A stretch of 25,841 bases of DNA from CAIWXH01 sp964555675 (lineage in GTDB: Bacteria > Chloroflexota > Chloroflexia > Chloroflexales > Chloroflexaceae): positions 1-25,841 of the forward strand of contig CAZKTU010000078.1 in assembly GCA_964555675.1 (NCBI GenBank). Direction: 5' to 3'. A program made the position numbers and the translations under genes. Below, piece after piece: positions 15,350 to 22,713 of the stretch. Under the pieces are notes generated by a model, which was not told the origin of the DNA, did not search any database, and saw only the letters and a list, made by a program, of their open reading frames with translations. Position 1 is the stretch's first letter. Each line of letters starts with the position of its first letter.

Positions 15350-17026
15350 CTATTCGCGGCCGCGCAGGAAGGTGATCAGCAGCACGACCGAGGTCAGCAG
15401 GGCGGCAATACCCCCGACGATCAGCATCAGCGCGGGCGCCAGGCCCGACCACCCGCCCACCCCTACGGCCACCGCCACCATCCCCAGGGCCAGGATCAGC
15501 GAGGCCAGCACCAGGGCCACGGCCAGGCGGTTGGTCGCGCTGAGCAGCGCGCCCGCCACCCGGCGCAGCTCGACCTCCTCGGTCTTGATGCTTAGCTCGC
15601 CGTCGTTGAGCCGCTGCAGCAGCTCGCCGGCCTGGTGCGGCAGCTCGAGGGCCACTTCGCCCAGAGCGCGGGCCCCGCGCAGGGCCTGGCCGCCCAGCGC
15701 CCCAGGGGCCAGGCCCTCGGCGATGGCGCGCTGCACGTAGGGCCTGGCGATGCCGAAGACATCGAGTTGGGGGTCGAGCTGCAGGCCCACACCCTCCATC
15801 ATCACCAGGGCCTTGAGCAGCATGGCCAGGGGGCCGGGCAGGCGGATGTGGTGGCGGCGCAGCAGAGCCAGGAGCTCGTTGATCGTCTCGCGGGCCGAAA
15901 TGTCGGCCAGGGGCCGATCCACGAAGCCCTCGGTGAAGCGCTCGAGGTCGCGGCGCAGCTGGGGCGTGATGTCGCGGCGGCTGACCAGGCCCATGCGCTC
16001 GAGGGCGCGCAGGGCGCTCGGCGTATCGTGGTCGACCACAGAGGCCAGCAGCAGCAGCAGCGCGCGAGTGGTGTCGCGGTCGAGCATGCCCACCTGGCCG
16101 AAGTCGACCACGCCGATTACATCGCCGGGCATCGCGAAGAAGTTGCCGGGGTGGGGGTCGCTGTGGAAGAAGCCATAGCTGAAGATCTCGGCCAGGATCA
16201 GCTGCAAGCAGTTGCGGGCCAGCTCGGCCGGGTCGATCCCGCTCTCGAGCAGGGCGACCCGATCGGTGATCTTCAGGCCGTAGAGCCGCTCCAGGGTCAG
16301 CACAGGGCCCTGAGTGTAGTCCCAGTAGACACAGGGGATGTGCACCGCCTCGTCGTCGGCGAAGAGTTGACGGAAGCGGTCGGCGTTGCGCCCCTCGCGC
16401 CGGTAGTCGAGCTCGGCCCGCAGCGTGGCCGAAAACTCCCAGGCCAGCTCGACCAGGTTGTACTGGCGCCCGAAGGGCAGGCGCTCCTGGGCCAGGGCGG
16501 CCAGGTCGGCCAGAATGGCCAGATCGGTATTGATCCGCGCGGCGATATCGGGGCGCTGGATCTTGACCACCACCTGCTCGCCGCTGTGCAGCACGGCGGC
16601 GTGGACCTGCCCGAGCGAGGCGGCGGCCATGGGCTCGGGCTCGAAGTGAGCGAACAGCTCGGCGATGGGTCGGCCCAGGCTCTCCTCGATGGTGGCGACC
16701 GCGACCTCGCCCGGGAAGGGCGGCACGGTGTCCTGCAGCTTGCCCAGCTCGTGGACGAAGTCGGGCGGCAGCAGGTCGGGCCTGGTGCTAAGAGCCTGGC
16801 CGAGCTTGACGAAAGTCGGCCCGAGGGCCACCAGGGCCTCGCGCAGACGCCCGGCCGTGCCGAGGGGCTCGGGCGGCGGCACGCGCATCACCACGCGCCG
16901 CGGCAGCGAGAGCAGCGAGACGAGGCCCAGCTGCTCGACCAGGGCGCCGAAGCCGTGGCCCACCAGCACCTGTGTAATCTCGCGGTAGCGACCGAGGTAG
17001 CGGGCCTGTCGAACAAGTGGCCACAT
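15350..17026 (-). CDS. ABC1/UbiB-family kinase-like membrane protein (558 aa)
   Basis: An AarF/UbiB atypical kinase. All family motifs are present: KLGQ (74-77) in FVKLGQALSTRPDLLPP, the Ala-rich loop AAAS (134-137), Lys155 in VVVKIQRP, catalytic FHSDPHPGNF (Asp290, Asn295) and the metal motif VVDFGQ (Asp308). Two membrane helices end the protein (about 505-550). In other bacteria the family supports isoprenoid-quinone biosynthesis or lipid handling; the substrate here is unknown. The ATG at 17026 has no strong ribosome site and lies 36 bases after the undecaprenol kinase stop. Its stop is 3 bases from that of the convergent protease gene, with no terminator between them. Confidence 0.93.
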   Translation of the reverse strand: MWPLVRQARYLGRYREITQVLVGHGFGALVEQLGLVSLLSLPRRVVMRVPPPEPLGTAGRLREALVALGPTFVKLGQALSTRPDLLPPDFVHELGKLQDTVPPFPGEVAVATIEESLGRPIAELFAHFEPEPMAAASLGQVHAAVLHSGEQVVVKIQRPDIAARINTDLAILADLAALAQERLPFGRQYNLVELAWEFSATLRAELDYRREGRNADRFRQLFADDEAVHIPCVYWDYTQGPVLTLERLYGLKITDRVALLESGIDPAELARNCLQLILAEIFSYGFFHSDPHPGNFFAMPGDVIGVVDFGQVGMLDRDTTRALLLLLASVVDHDTPSALRALERMGLVSRRDITPQLRRDLERFTEGFVDRPLADISARETINELLALLRRHHIRLPGPLAMLLKALVMMEGVGLQLDPQLDVFGIARPYVQRAIAEGLAPGALGGQALRGARALGEVALELPHQAGELLQRLNDGELSIKTEEVELRRVAGALLSATNRLAVALVLASLILALGMVAVAVGVGGWSGLAPALMLIVGGIAALLTSVVLLITFLRGRE

Positions 17027-17044
17027 GGGTAAGGCTGAAAGCTG

Positions 17045-17064
17045 AAGGCCGAAACTTCGGCCTT
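17045..17064 (-). promoter_or_regulatory. Hairpin at the kinase stop codon, before the UbiB-like gene
   Basis: AAGGCCGAA and TTCGGCCTT pair over 9 bp around a 2-base loop. On the minus strand the stem begins inside the TAA stop of the undecaprenol kinase gene (17063-17065) and ends 18 bases before the UbiB-like ATG. Only a weak T/C-rich stretch follows (TTCAGCTTTCAGCC). It could be an attenuator or processing site. Its effect is inferred. Confidence 0.45.
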
Positions 17065-17509
17065 ACGGCCCTGACAGCTCCATAATCACCAGCCAGAGGT
17101 GAGGGAGGAAAATCACACATCCGACAATCACGCTCGCGATAGCGCAGAGGAGCACCGTTCCGGCGGCGACATCCTTGGCGATCTTGGCGAGGGGGTGGTG
17201 GGTCGCGGTGACGAGATCGACCGTCGCCTCGACGGCCGTATTGACGCCCTCGGCGGCGAGCACCAGCGCAATGGTCAGCACCAGGGCCACCCACTCCCAG
17301 CGGGCGATGCCGAGCAGCAAGCCGAGGGCCACGGCGCAGGCGCCGACCAGGCAGTGGATCTGGGCGTTGCGCTGGGTGCGCAGCAGATGGCCGAGACCCT
17401 GGAACGCATAGCCGAATGAGGCGATGAGCGTGCTCAGGCGATAGTCTACCCGCCGGGGCGCTGCTGGGGCCCGGACTGGTTCGGATTTTGGCTGGATCTG
17501 GCGCTCCAT
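17063..17509 (-). CDS. dgkA: Undecaprenol/diacylglycerol kinase family protein (148 aa)
   Basis: A small membrane kinase of the DgkA family, phosphorylating undecaprenol or diacylglycerol to recycle lipid carriers or make phosphatidate. The signature is clear: AAEGVNTAVEATVDL (86-100, with Glu87, Asn90 and Glu94 at the usual catalytic and metal positions) and KIAKDVAAGTVLL (109-121). Three membrane helices fit (about 52-69, 72-88 and 117-136). I chose the ATG at 17509 over the in-frame GTG at 17560 because a consensus TATAAT lies between them, within 10 bases of the ATG, and the extra 17 residues look non-family. It is upstream of the UbiB-like gene and probably in one transcript with it. Undecaprenol is more likely than diacylglycerol for this short form, but that is not proven. 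Confidence 0.93.
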   Translation of the reverse strand: MERQIQPKSEPVRAPAAPRRVDYRLSTLIASFGYAFQGLGHLLRTQRNAQIHCLVGACAVALGLLLGIARWEWVALVLTIALVLAAEGVNTAVEATVDLVTATHHPLAKIAKDVAAGTVLLCAIASVIVGCVIFLPHLWLVIMELSGP

Positions 17510-17518
17510 TGCGCTACG

Positions 17519-17524
17519 ATTATA
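17519..17524 (-). promoter_or_regulatory. Consensus -10 element (TATAAT) of the undecaprenol kinase gene
   Basis: A perfect TATAAT on the minus strand ends 9 bases before the ATG at 17509. Transcription would begin at or near the start codon, giving a leaderless mRNA. No recognisable -35 is present; that position is taken up by the large inverted repeat next door. Confidence 0.65.
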
Positions 17525-17525
17525 C

Positions 17526-17566
17526 ACGAACGCGGCCCGAGGCAGACTGCCCCGGGCCACGTTCGT
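17526..17566 (-). terminator. Large hairpin between the SH3b gene and the undecaprenol kinase promoter
   Basis: Nineteen-base arms (17526-17544 and 17548-17566) pair with a 3-base loop and only two G-U wobbles. The hairpin lies 59 bases after the stop of the Ig/SH3b gene and one base before the TATAAT of the next gene. It probably terminates the upstream unit, though no clean U-tract follows. Because it covers the spacer and -35 region, a protein-binding role is also possible. Confidence 0.55.
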
Positions 17567-17625
17567 TACCGTCTTGTGCGACGCAGTGCAGCGGCGAACA
17601 GGTTACCTCGGCACTGAGCCTTGTC

Positions 17626-19224
17626 TTAGTCCGGCTGCGCCACCAGGTTCTCGCCGGCGACCCAGCCGTCGACACCGCCCTCGGTGGTCACGCGATACCA
17701 GTTGAAGCCGTCGGCGGCCTCGGGACCCTCCTCGAGGACCATCTCGGTGCCGATCGGCAGGCTGCCCAGGACGTTGTCGGGCAGAATAGCGGCCGCCGAG
17801 CGGATGCGCAGCGAGAGGCCACCAGAGCGGGTAACCCAGGCCGGGCAGGTCAGGGCCAGCTCGGTGCCGCAGCCGGCGGCGGCCACGGGGGGCCCGCCGA
17901 CCGTCACGCGTACGGGGCGGTTGAGGATCTGGGCCGAGCCCTTCTCGCGCACGCTGAGCACCGAGGTGCCGGACTCGAGCGGAACCTCGGTGGTCCAGGT
18001 TCCGTCGGCCCCAATCACCACCTCGCCGATGATCTTGTCGCCTTCGAGGATCTCGAGCGTCGTGCCGGCCTGGCCATTGCCGCTCACGGTGATCGGGCCA
18101 GGCTGCAGCTCGGCGCCTTCGACGGGCTCGTCAAGGGTCACGCCGAGGCCGCCGACGACATTGATCTCGATCGGCTCGGCGGCGGCGGCCGTCGCTCCAC
18201 TGGCATCAATGGCCTCGACGAGCACCGGCTGGCGGCCGGCGGCCAGGATGGCGTCGAGCTCCCAGTTGCCGTCGGGGCCGACGACAGCAGTGCCGGCGTC
18301 GACGCCGCCGACGGTGACCCGCACGGTCGTGCCGGGGGTGCCGGTGCCACTCAGCAGGGCGGGGCCACCGATCAGGTCGCCGGGCGGCGCGTTGAAGGTC
18401 GGCACCGCAACCGCGGCGCCAGCGCCATCGCCCACGGTCACCGGCTCGCCCTCGGCGATCACGGCGCCGGACTCGTTGACCGCCCGCGCTGTAATCTCGG
18501 TGCTGCCGGCATCGACGTTGGCCGGAAAGGTCCAGGCGCCGTCGGCGCCAACGGTGGCCGTACCGACCGACGCGCCGTTGATCAGGATCTCGACGAGCGA
18601 GCCGGGCGTGCCGGTGCCCTGCAGGTCGACCGGGCCGGCCGCCACCGCGCCGAGGTCGGTGGTGATCACCGGGGCCGCGGCGGCGGGCAGACCGATGGTC
18701 GCGGTCGCCCCGGCGGCCGCGGCCGCCTGCACGCCCAGGGTGATCGGCTCGCCCTCGGCGATAACGGCGCCCGCCGGATCGACCGCGCGCGCCCCAAGCT
18801 CAACCGAGCCGGCCTCGAGGGTCGTCGGCAGGCTCCAGCGTCCATCGGCGCCGACGGTGGCGGTGCCGACCGAAGCGCCATTGACCAGCACCTCGACGAG
18901 CGAGCCGGGCGTGCCGCTGCCCTGGACCGTGTAGGGGCCGGCCTGCACCGCCTCGCGGGTGCTCAGGATCAGGGGCGCCTCGGCGGCAGGGGCCACAGTG
19001 GGGGCCACGGTGGGCACCACCGTCGAGACGATCGCGGGCAGAGGGGTTGCGACGGCTACGGCGGTCGGCGCAGCGACGGGCGCGACCGTAGCGCCGGGGC
19101 GCATCAGCGACAGCGCCAGGCCGCCGGCGACCAGAGCCTTGAGCCAGTCCCGGCCCTGCCAGCGCCGCTCGTCGGGGACCTCCGTGACCACGGTGGTCCG
19201 CTTAGTCGTGGTCGTGGTGGTCAT
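17626..19224 (-). CDS. Membrane-anchored protein with four Ig-like domains and a C-terminal SH3b domain (532 aa)
   Basis: A probable cell-envelope protein. A short Thr-rich cytoplasmic tail leads to one hydrophobic helix (about 27-41), then a Pro/Ala/Thr/Val-rich linker (42-80). Four bacterial Ig-like repeats follow at about 82-164, 183-265, 285-355 and 360-442; the first two are near-copies (SLVEVLVNGASVGTATVGAD against SLVEILINGASVGTATVGAD). The last about 67 residues form an SH3b domain (LSLRIRSAAAILPDNVLG, then WYRVTTEGGVDGWV), a fold that often binds cell-wall material. Two Cys (452, 460) precede it. GGGGGAG lies 9 bases before the ATG. It starts 3 bases after the HhH gene stop, so the two are surely one operon. 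No enzyme domain is present; a structural or wall-binding role is inferred. Confidence 0.88.
   Translation of the reverse strand: MTTTTTTKRTTVVTEVPDERRWQGRDWLKALVAGGLALSLMRPGATVAPVAAPTAVAVATPLPAIVSTVVPTVAPTVAPAAEAPLILSTREAVQAGPYTVQGSGTPGSLVEVLVNGASVGTATVGADGRWSLPTTLEAGSVELGARAVDPAGAVIAEGEPITLGVQAAAAAGATATIGLPAAAAPVITTDLGAVAAGPVDLQGTGTPGSLVEILINGASVGTATVGADGAWTFPANVDAGSTEITARAVNESGAVIAEGEPVTVGDGAGAAVAVPTFNAPPGDLIGGPALLSGTGTPGTTVRVTVGGVDAGTAVVGPDGNWELDAILAAGRQPVLVEAIDASGATAAAAEPIEINVVGGLGVTLDEPVEGAELQPGPITVSGNGQAGTTLEILEGDKIIGEVVIGADGTWTTEVPLESGTSVLSVREKGSAQILNRPVRVTVGGPPVAAAGCGTELALTCPAWVTRSGGLSLRIRSAAAILPDNVLGSLPIGTEMVLEEGPEAADGFNWYRVTTEGGVDGWVAGENLVAQPD
18430..18981 (-). repeat. In-gene tandem duplication of an Ig-like module, 303-base period
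   Basis: The first two Ig-like units of the SH3b protein align at a fixed offset of 101 codons. The stretch reading cgacgagcga on the plus strand ends at 18600 and again at 18903, with the same GTPGS codons around it. The later two Ig units are more diverged. This points to a recent internal duplication. Confidence 0.75.
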
Positions 19225-19227
19225 GGG

Positions 19228-20163
19228 CTAGTACTCCCCCTTGCGGTAGGTACCGGCCCGCACCTGCGCGGCGAGCTCCCGAGCCTCTTTGATCCAGGCC
19301 TCGGGATCGATCTGCTGGAAGGCGGCGGGTTTGATCACAGCCACGATCTCGTCGGGGGTCATGTTGCCGACCTGCTCGAAGGTGGTGATACCGGCGTTGA
19401 GCAGACGCTGCTCGTAGACCGGGCCGACTCCATAGATATCGATCAGGGGGTCGCGGTAGGGCGTACCGGCCATACGGCGGGCCTGCTCGATCCAGGGCTG
19501 CGTATTGAGCTCGAAGACGGCGTTGGGGGCCACCAGGGTGCGCAGCCGCTCGGGGTGCATCGCGGCCACCTGCTCGAAGGTGATCACACCCTGGTCGTAG
19601 AGCTTCTTCTGGTAGACCGGGCCGATCCCGTCGATATCGATCAGCGGGTCGCCGAGGCCGCCCGAGAAGCGGACCAGCGCCCTGCGGGTCGCCCCCAGCT
19701 CGTCGTACATGGTCAGGTTGTACTCGCGCAGCGAAACCATGGTCTCGTCGTCGTAGCGGCCGCCCTGCTGATTGCCGACGGCGGCGCCGAGGACCGTGCC
19801 TGCGGCCCCAGCCAGGAGGGCAGCCTCGAGCTCGCCGCGGAGCTTCGCGTTCTCGGCGTTGAGCACGTCAACCCGGCCCACCAGGGGCTCGAGCTCGCCG
19901 ACCCTGATGCGCAGCTTCTCGAGGTCGCCGAGCTGAGCCTTGAGGCCCGAGACCTCGCCCTCGAGGGCGAGCCGCCGGTCGCCACAGGCCTTGAGGTCGA
20001 GCGCCAGCTTGTCGCGCTCGGCCTGCAGGGTCGAAATCTGCGACTCAACCTCAACCGCGACAGCCCGCCGGCGGGCGCGGAACCAGATCCAATCCCAGAT
20101 CCACTGGACCACCCAGCCGATCAGCGCGCCGAGACAAAGCCACCACAGGTTCACCAGATTCAT
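19228..20163 (-). CDS. Membrane-anchored coiled-coil protein with two helix-hairpin-helix domains (311 aa)
   Basis: Residues 1-30 are a very Trp-rich membrane helix (NLWWLCLGALIGWVVQWIWD). A long coiled coil runs from about 38 to 118, then a Gly/Ala stretch (AGAAGTVLGAAVG). Two related HhH-type units follow: DPLIDIDGIGPVYQKKLYDQ (172-191, unit to about 236) and DPLIDIYGVGPVYEQRLLNA (238-257, unit to about 302), each ending in a W-I-(E/K)-(Q/E)-AR helix. HhH units often touch DNA or mediate protein contacts; which applies here is unknown. I chose the ATG at 20163 because GGAGGAG lies about 9 bases upstream and the membrane helix is then N-terminal. A TTG (20190) and an ATG (20181) also exist in frame. 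It is the first gene of a two-gene unit with the Ig/SH3b protein. Confidence 0.85.
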   Translation of the reverse strand: MNLVNLWWLCLGALIGWVVQWIWDWIWFRARRRAVAVEVESQISTLQAERDKLALDLKACGDRRLALEGEVSGLKAQLGDLEKLRIRVGELEPLVGRVDVLNAENAKLRGELEAALLAGAAGTVLGAAVGNQQGGRYDDETMVSLREYNLTMYDELGATRRALVRFSGGLGDPLIDIDGIGPVYQKKLYDQGVITFEQVAAMHPERLRTLVAPNAVFELNTQPWIEQARRMAGTPYRDPLIDIYGVGPVYEQRLLNAGITTFEQVGNMTPDEIVAVIKPAAFQQIDPEAWIKEARELAAQVRAGTYRKGEY

Positions 20164-20203
20164 TGCTGCTCGCTCCTCCATGCGTCTCAAGCATATGATG
20201 TAG

Positions 20204-20221
20204 CCGCGCGGGTTTGCGCGG
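20204..20221. repeat. Inverted repeat in the divergent HhH/phosphatase promoter region
   Basis: CCGCGC and GCGCGG flank a 6-base centre, 40 bases upstream of the HhH gene start and about 65 bases before the plus-strand TATAAT. It could be an operator, but only the symmetry supports this. Confidence 0.35.
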
Positions 20222-20285
20222 ATACGACGAGAGAACCGAGGGCGCGACGCTGCGTTACCCCGGAAGGCCGTGGTCTGCTATCGGC

Positions 20286-20291
20286 TATAAT
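20286..20291 (+). promoter_or_regulatory. Consensus -10 element (TATAAT) upstream of the histidine phosphatase
   Basis: A perfect TATAAT ends 8 bases before an in-frame GTG (20300) and 53 bases before the ATG at 20345. Transcription should start near 20298-20300, giving either a leaderless GTG start or a leader of about 45 bases to the ATG. No good -35 is visible. Confidence 0.6.
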
Positions 20292-20344
20292 GCCCTGCCG
20301 TGAGCGACACGAACCTATCCTCAAGCATAGTAAAGGCAGCCTTC

Positions 20345-20986
20345 ATGCGACTGATCATCGTACGCCACGGCGAAAGCGAGTGGAATCGCATCCACCGCTA
20401 CCAGGGCCAGCTCGACGCCCCCCTCTCGGAGTTGGGGCTGCGGCAGGCGGCGGCCCTGGCCGAGCGCCTCAAGGGCGAGAGCATCCAGCACATCTACACC
20501 AGCCGGCTGCAGCGCGCGGCGCGCACCGCCGAGGCCATCGCCGCCCATCATCCCGGCGTCCCCTACGAGACCTCGGAGGCGCTGCTCGAGATCGATCACG
20601 GCGAGTGGCAGGGCAAGTACGCCGACGAGATCCTCGCTCAGTACGCCGAGGGCCTGGCCGAGTGGCGGGCCCACCCCACCCGCTCGCAGATGCCCGGCGG
20701 CGAGAGCTTCTCGAACGTGCTCAAGCGCACCCTCGACTTCCGCGAGCAGATCACCGCCGCCCATCAGGACGAGACTGTCCTGGTCAGCACGCACGACGTG
20801 GTGGTGAAGATTCTCGTGGCCGACGCCCTGGGCATGAATATGGACCGCATCAACCGGATCTGGGTCACCAATGCGAGCATCTCGGTGATCGAGTACGGCG
20901 AGGATCTGCCCTACCTGGTCAGCCTGAGCGAGGCCTGCCACCTGGGCACCCTGGCGAGCACCCGCGAGGGCCAGAAGGCGCTCTAG
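20345..20986 (+). CDS. Histidine phosphatase family protein (phosphoglycerate mutase-like), 213 aa
   Basis: A cytoplasmic phosphohydrolase of the branch-2 histidine phosphatase superfamily. The N-terminus MRLIIVRHGESEWN carries the phospho-acceptor His8 in RHGE. YTSRLQRAARTAEAI (51-65), LLEIDHGEWQG (80-90, with Glu82 as likely acid) and VSTHDVV (147-153, second His150) complete the active site. The family covers phosphoglycerate mutases and broad phosphatases such as CobC and GpmB types; the substrate cannot be fixed here. I prefer the ATG at 20345, with AAAGG about 8 bases upstream, because the family begins at this point. A GTG 15 codons earlier is possible on a leaderless transcript. It ends at a strong terminator. 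Confidence 0.92.
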   Translation: MRLIIVRHGESEWNRIHRYQGQLDAPLSELGLRQAAALAERLKGESIQHIYTSRLQRAARTAEAIAAHHPGVPYETSEALLEIDHGEWQGKYADEILAQYAEGLAEWRAHPTRSQMPGGESFSNVLKRTLDFREQITAAHQDETVLVSTHDVVVKILVADALGMNMDRINRIWVTNASISVIEYGEDLPYLVSLSEACHLGTLASTREGQKAL

Positions 20987-21024
20987 TATGTGCGGGGCCT
21001 AAAACACGCGCCTCTGGCATAGGT

Positions 21025-21063
21025 GGGTCAGGGAGGGCCAAGGCCCTCCCTGACCCTTCCTTT
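21025..21063 (+). terminator. Strong intrinsic terminator of the histidine phosphatase gene
   Basis: Fifteen-base perfect arms (21025-21039 and 21042-21056, core AGGGAGGGCC) flank AA, followed on the plus strand by TTCCTTTGT. It lies between convergent genes, only 12 bases from the stop of the membrane glycosyltransferase, and probably serves both, although the U-tract favours the plus strand. Confidence 0.85.
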
Positions 21064-21068
21064 GTGCC

Positions 21069-22514
21069 CTAACAGCTCTGGTTAGTGACGAGCTTGCAGC
21101 GCTCGAACACGAGCGTGTACAGCTTGCCGAGCACCTGGCCCGGCACCTCGACGAACTGCCAGTAGAGCATGCCGGGCCAGATCAGCTCGCGGCGCAGCTC
21201 GGTGCGGATGAAGGTCCACTGGGCGATCAGCCCGACGTTCCAGTAGACCAGCAAGGCCGCGACGGCGAGGATGGGCCAGGGGCCGACCCGCGGGCGCAGC
21301 CACTCGACCATGGCGGCAAGGCCGAGGATGAAGATCGGCGTACACTCGATCAGGCGGCGGAAGCCGAAGGCCCCCCGCAGGTGCCAGGTGGTGCCGAAGG
21401 CGCCGTTGATGTAGGTCTGAGCCAGGAAGCCCGCCAGCAGCAGCAGGGCCAGCCCGCGGTCGCGCCGCCCCAGCCAGATCAGCCCCAGCAGCCCCAGGGC
21501 CAGCACCGGCGACCAGAGGAAGGCCCCCCGGCCCGGGTCGAGCAGGGTATTGAGGAAGTTCGGGCTCGTCCAGTCCAGCTTGCCGGCCACAGTCGAGGAG
21601 GGGCCCGGCTGCCCGTTGAGGATCTGGTAGGCGACGAGCTGCGGCGTGATCGCCAGGGCGAGAGCGGCGAGGAAGGCCAGGTGTCGCCCAAGTAGCCCCG
21701 CCGCCGCGCGCCAGCGCCGGCCCCGCAGCAGCCCCCAGTAGAGCCCGAGGGCTTCGAGGGCGGGGATGACCAGCAGCAGGCCCAACTGCTCGCGGGTTAT
21801 CACCATCAGCCCGCCCACCAGCCCCAGCAGCAGCCACACCCCGAGGCTTCGCTCGGCCCCACGGCCCCAGTCGCGCATCCAGATCGTCAGGAAGAGCGCG
21901 AAGAGGAAGAAGCCCGTGGCGTGGGACCAGGGCATAGCGATGTAGGTGTAGAAGACCAGCGGCGAGGCGAGGAACACCGCCAGGGTCGCGGTAGTCGCGG
22001 CGAAGTCGCCCGTATAGCGGCGCGCCAGCCTGTAGCAGAGCTGCAGCCCGAGGGCCGTATAGAGCACCGTCATCAGGCAGACGGCCACGATATAGGGGCG
22101 CGCGAAGCCATCGCGGGGGATCTCGGCGCCGAGGGCGTTGGCGAGGATGACGCCCAGGTCGGCAAGGATGAAGCCGGGCGCCCACATGAGCGCCGAGCCG
22201 ACCGGCGCGACGTTGCGCAACAGCCCCGTCTGCGGGTTGGGGTTGTTGGCGTCTTCGCGCAGCAGCGCGTTGGCCACGGCCTCGTCGCCGAAGCGGCGGC
22301 CCTCGGCGGCGAAGTGTTCGTACTCGTTGCGGAAGTCGAGGTCGCGGTCGAAGAAGACCGAGCGCAGGTAGGCGTAGTACTGCACCTCGTCGCTCAGGGC
22401 CACGCGCGGCACGCTCAGGGGCAAGAGCAGCAGGCAGACGCCAAGGATGAGCCAGGGGCCGACCGGCGCGGCGGCCAGAGCCGCGCGGGCGCGACTCAGG
22501 GGCAGAGGCACCAT
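21069..22514 (-). CDS. Polytopic GT-C-like membrane protein, putative glycosyltransferase (481 aa)
   Basis: About 10-11 hydrophobic helices span the length. After the first (about 20-38) comes SDEVQYYAY (41-49), whose adjacent Asp42-Glu43 in the first external loop fit the catalytic acidic pair of GT-C transferases that use polyprenyl-phosphate sugars. RNEYEHFAAEGRRFGDEA and NPQTGLLRNVAPVGSALMW complete the loop, as in the ArnT/PMT-like group. No assigned acceptor is known. The ATG at 22514 has GGTGAAGAAGC directly upstream, a fair ribosome site, and an extended -10 lies further up. A second long frame over the same region is an artefact of base composition. The activity is inferred from fold-like features only. 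Confidence 0.8.
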   Translation of the reverse strand: MVPLPLSRARAALAAAPVGPWLILGVCLLLLPLSVPRVALSDEVQYYAYLRSVFFDRDLDFRNEYEHFAAEGRRFGDEAVANALLREDANNPNPQTGLLRNVAPVGSALMWAPGFILADLGVILANALGAEIPRDGFARPYIVAVCLMTVLYTALGLQLCYRLARRYTGDFAATTATLAVFLASPLVFYTYIAMPWSHATGFFLFALFLTIWMRDWGRGAERSLGVWLLLGLVGGLMVITREQLGLLLVIPALEALGLYWGLLRGRRWRAAAGLLGRHLAFLAALALAITPQLVAYQILNGQPGPSSTVAGKLDWTSPNFLNTLLDPGRGAFLWSPVLALGLLGLIWLGRRDRGLALLLLAGFLAQTYINGAFGTTWHLRGAFGFRRLIECTPIFILGLAAMVEWLRPRVGPWPILAVAALLVYWNVGLIAQWTFIRTELRRELIWPGMLYWQFVEVPGQVLGKLYTLVFERCKLVTNQSC

Positions 22515-22565
22515 GCTTCTTCACCAGACAGGCGCAGGCGCGCCGAGAATCGCTTCGTCGCGCTG

Positions 22566-22571
22566 ATTATA
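22566..22571 (-). promoter_or_regulatory. Extended -10 promoter element of the membrane glycosyltransferase
   Basis: On the minus strand TGCTATAAT is an extended -10 (TGn before a perfect TATAAT). Transcription would start near 22558, leaving a leader of about 45 bases to the ATG at 22514. The -35 region falls next to the run of Ns and cannot be judged. Confidence 0.65.
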
Positions 22572-22580
22572 GCAGCACTG

Positions 22581-22680
22581 NNNNNNNNNNNNNNNNNNNN
22601 NNNNNNNNNNNNNNNNNNNNNNNNNNNNNNNNNNNNNNNNNNNNNNNNNNNNNNNNNNNNNNNNNNNNNNNNNNNNNNNN
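22581..22680. other. Assembly gap: 100 unknown bases
   Basis: Exactly 100 Ns, the usual placeholder for a scaffold gap of unknown length. The neighbours on either side are not proven to be adjacent, and one or more genes may be missing. Confidence 0.98.
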
Positions 22681-22713
22681 AGCTGCCTCACGAGAGTGTC
22701 ACGCGGGAGGGTC

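Noticed and set aside
21082..22524. A 480-codon frame on the same strand as the GT-C-like gene
   Set aside because: It is Arg/Pro/Gly-rich without membrane helices, whereas the neighbouring frame encodes a coherent polytopic protein.
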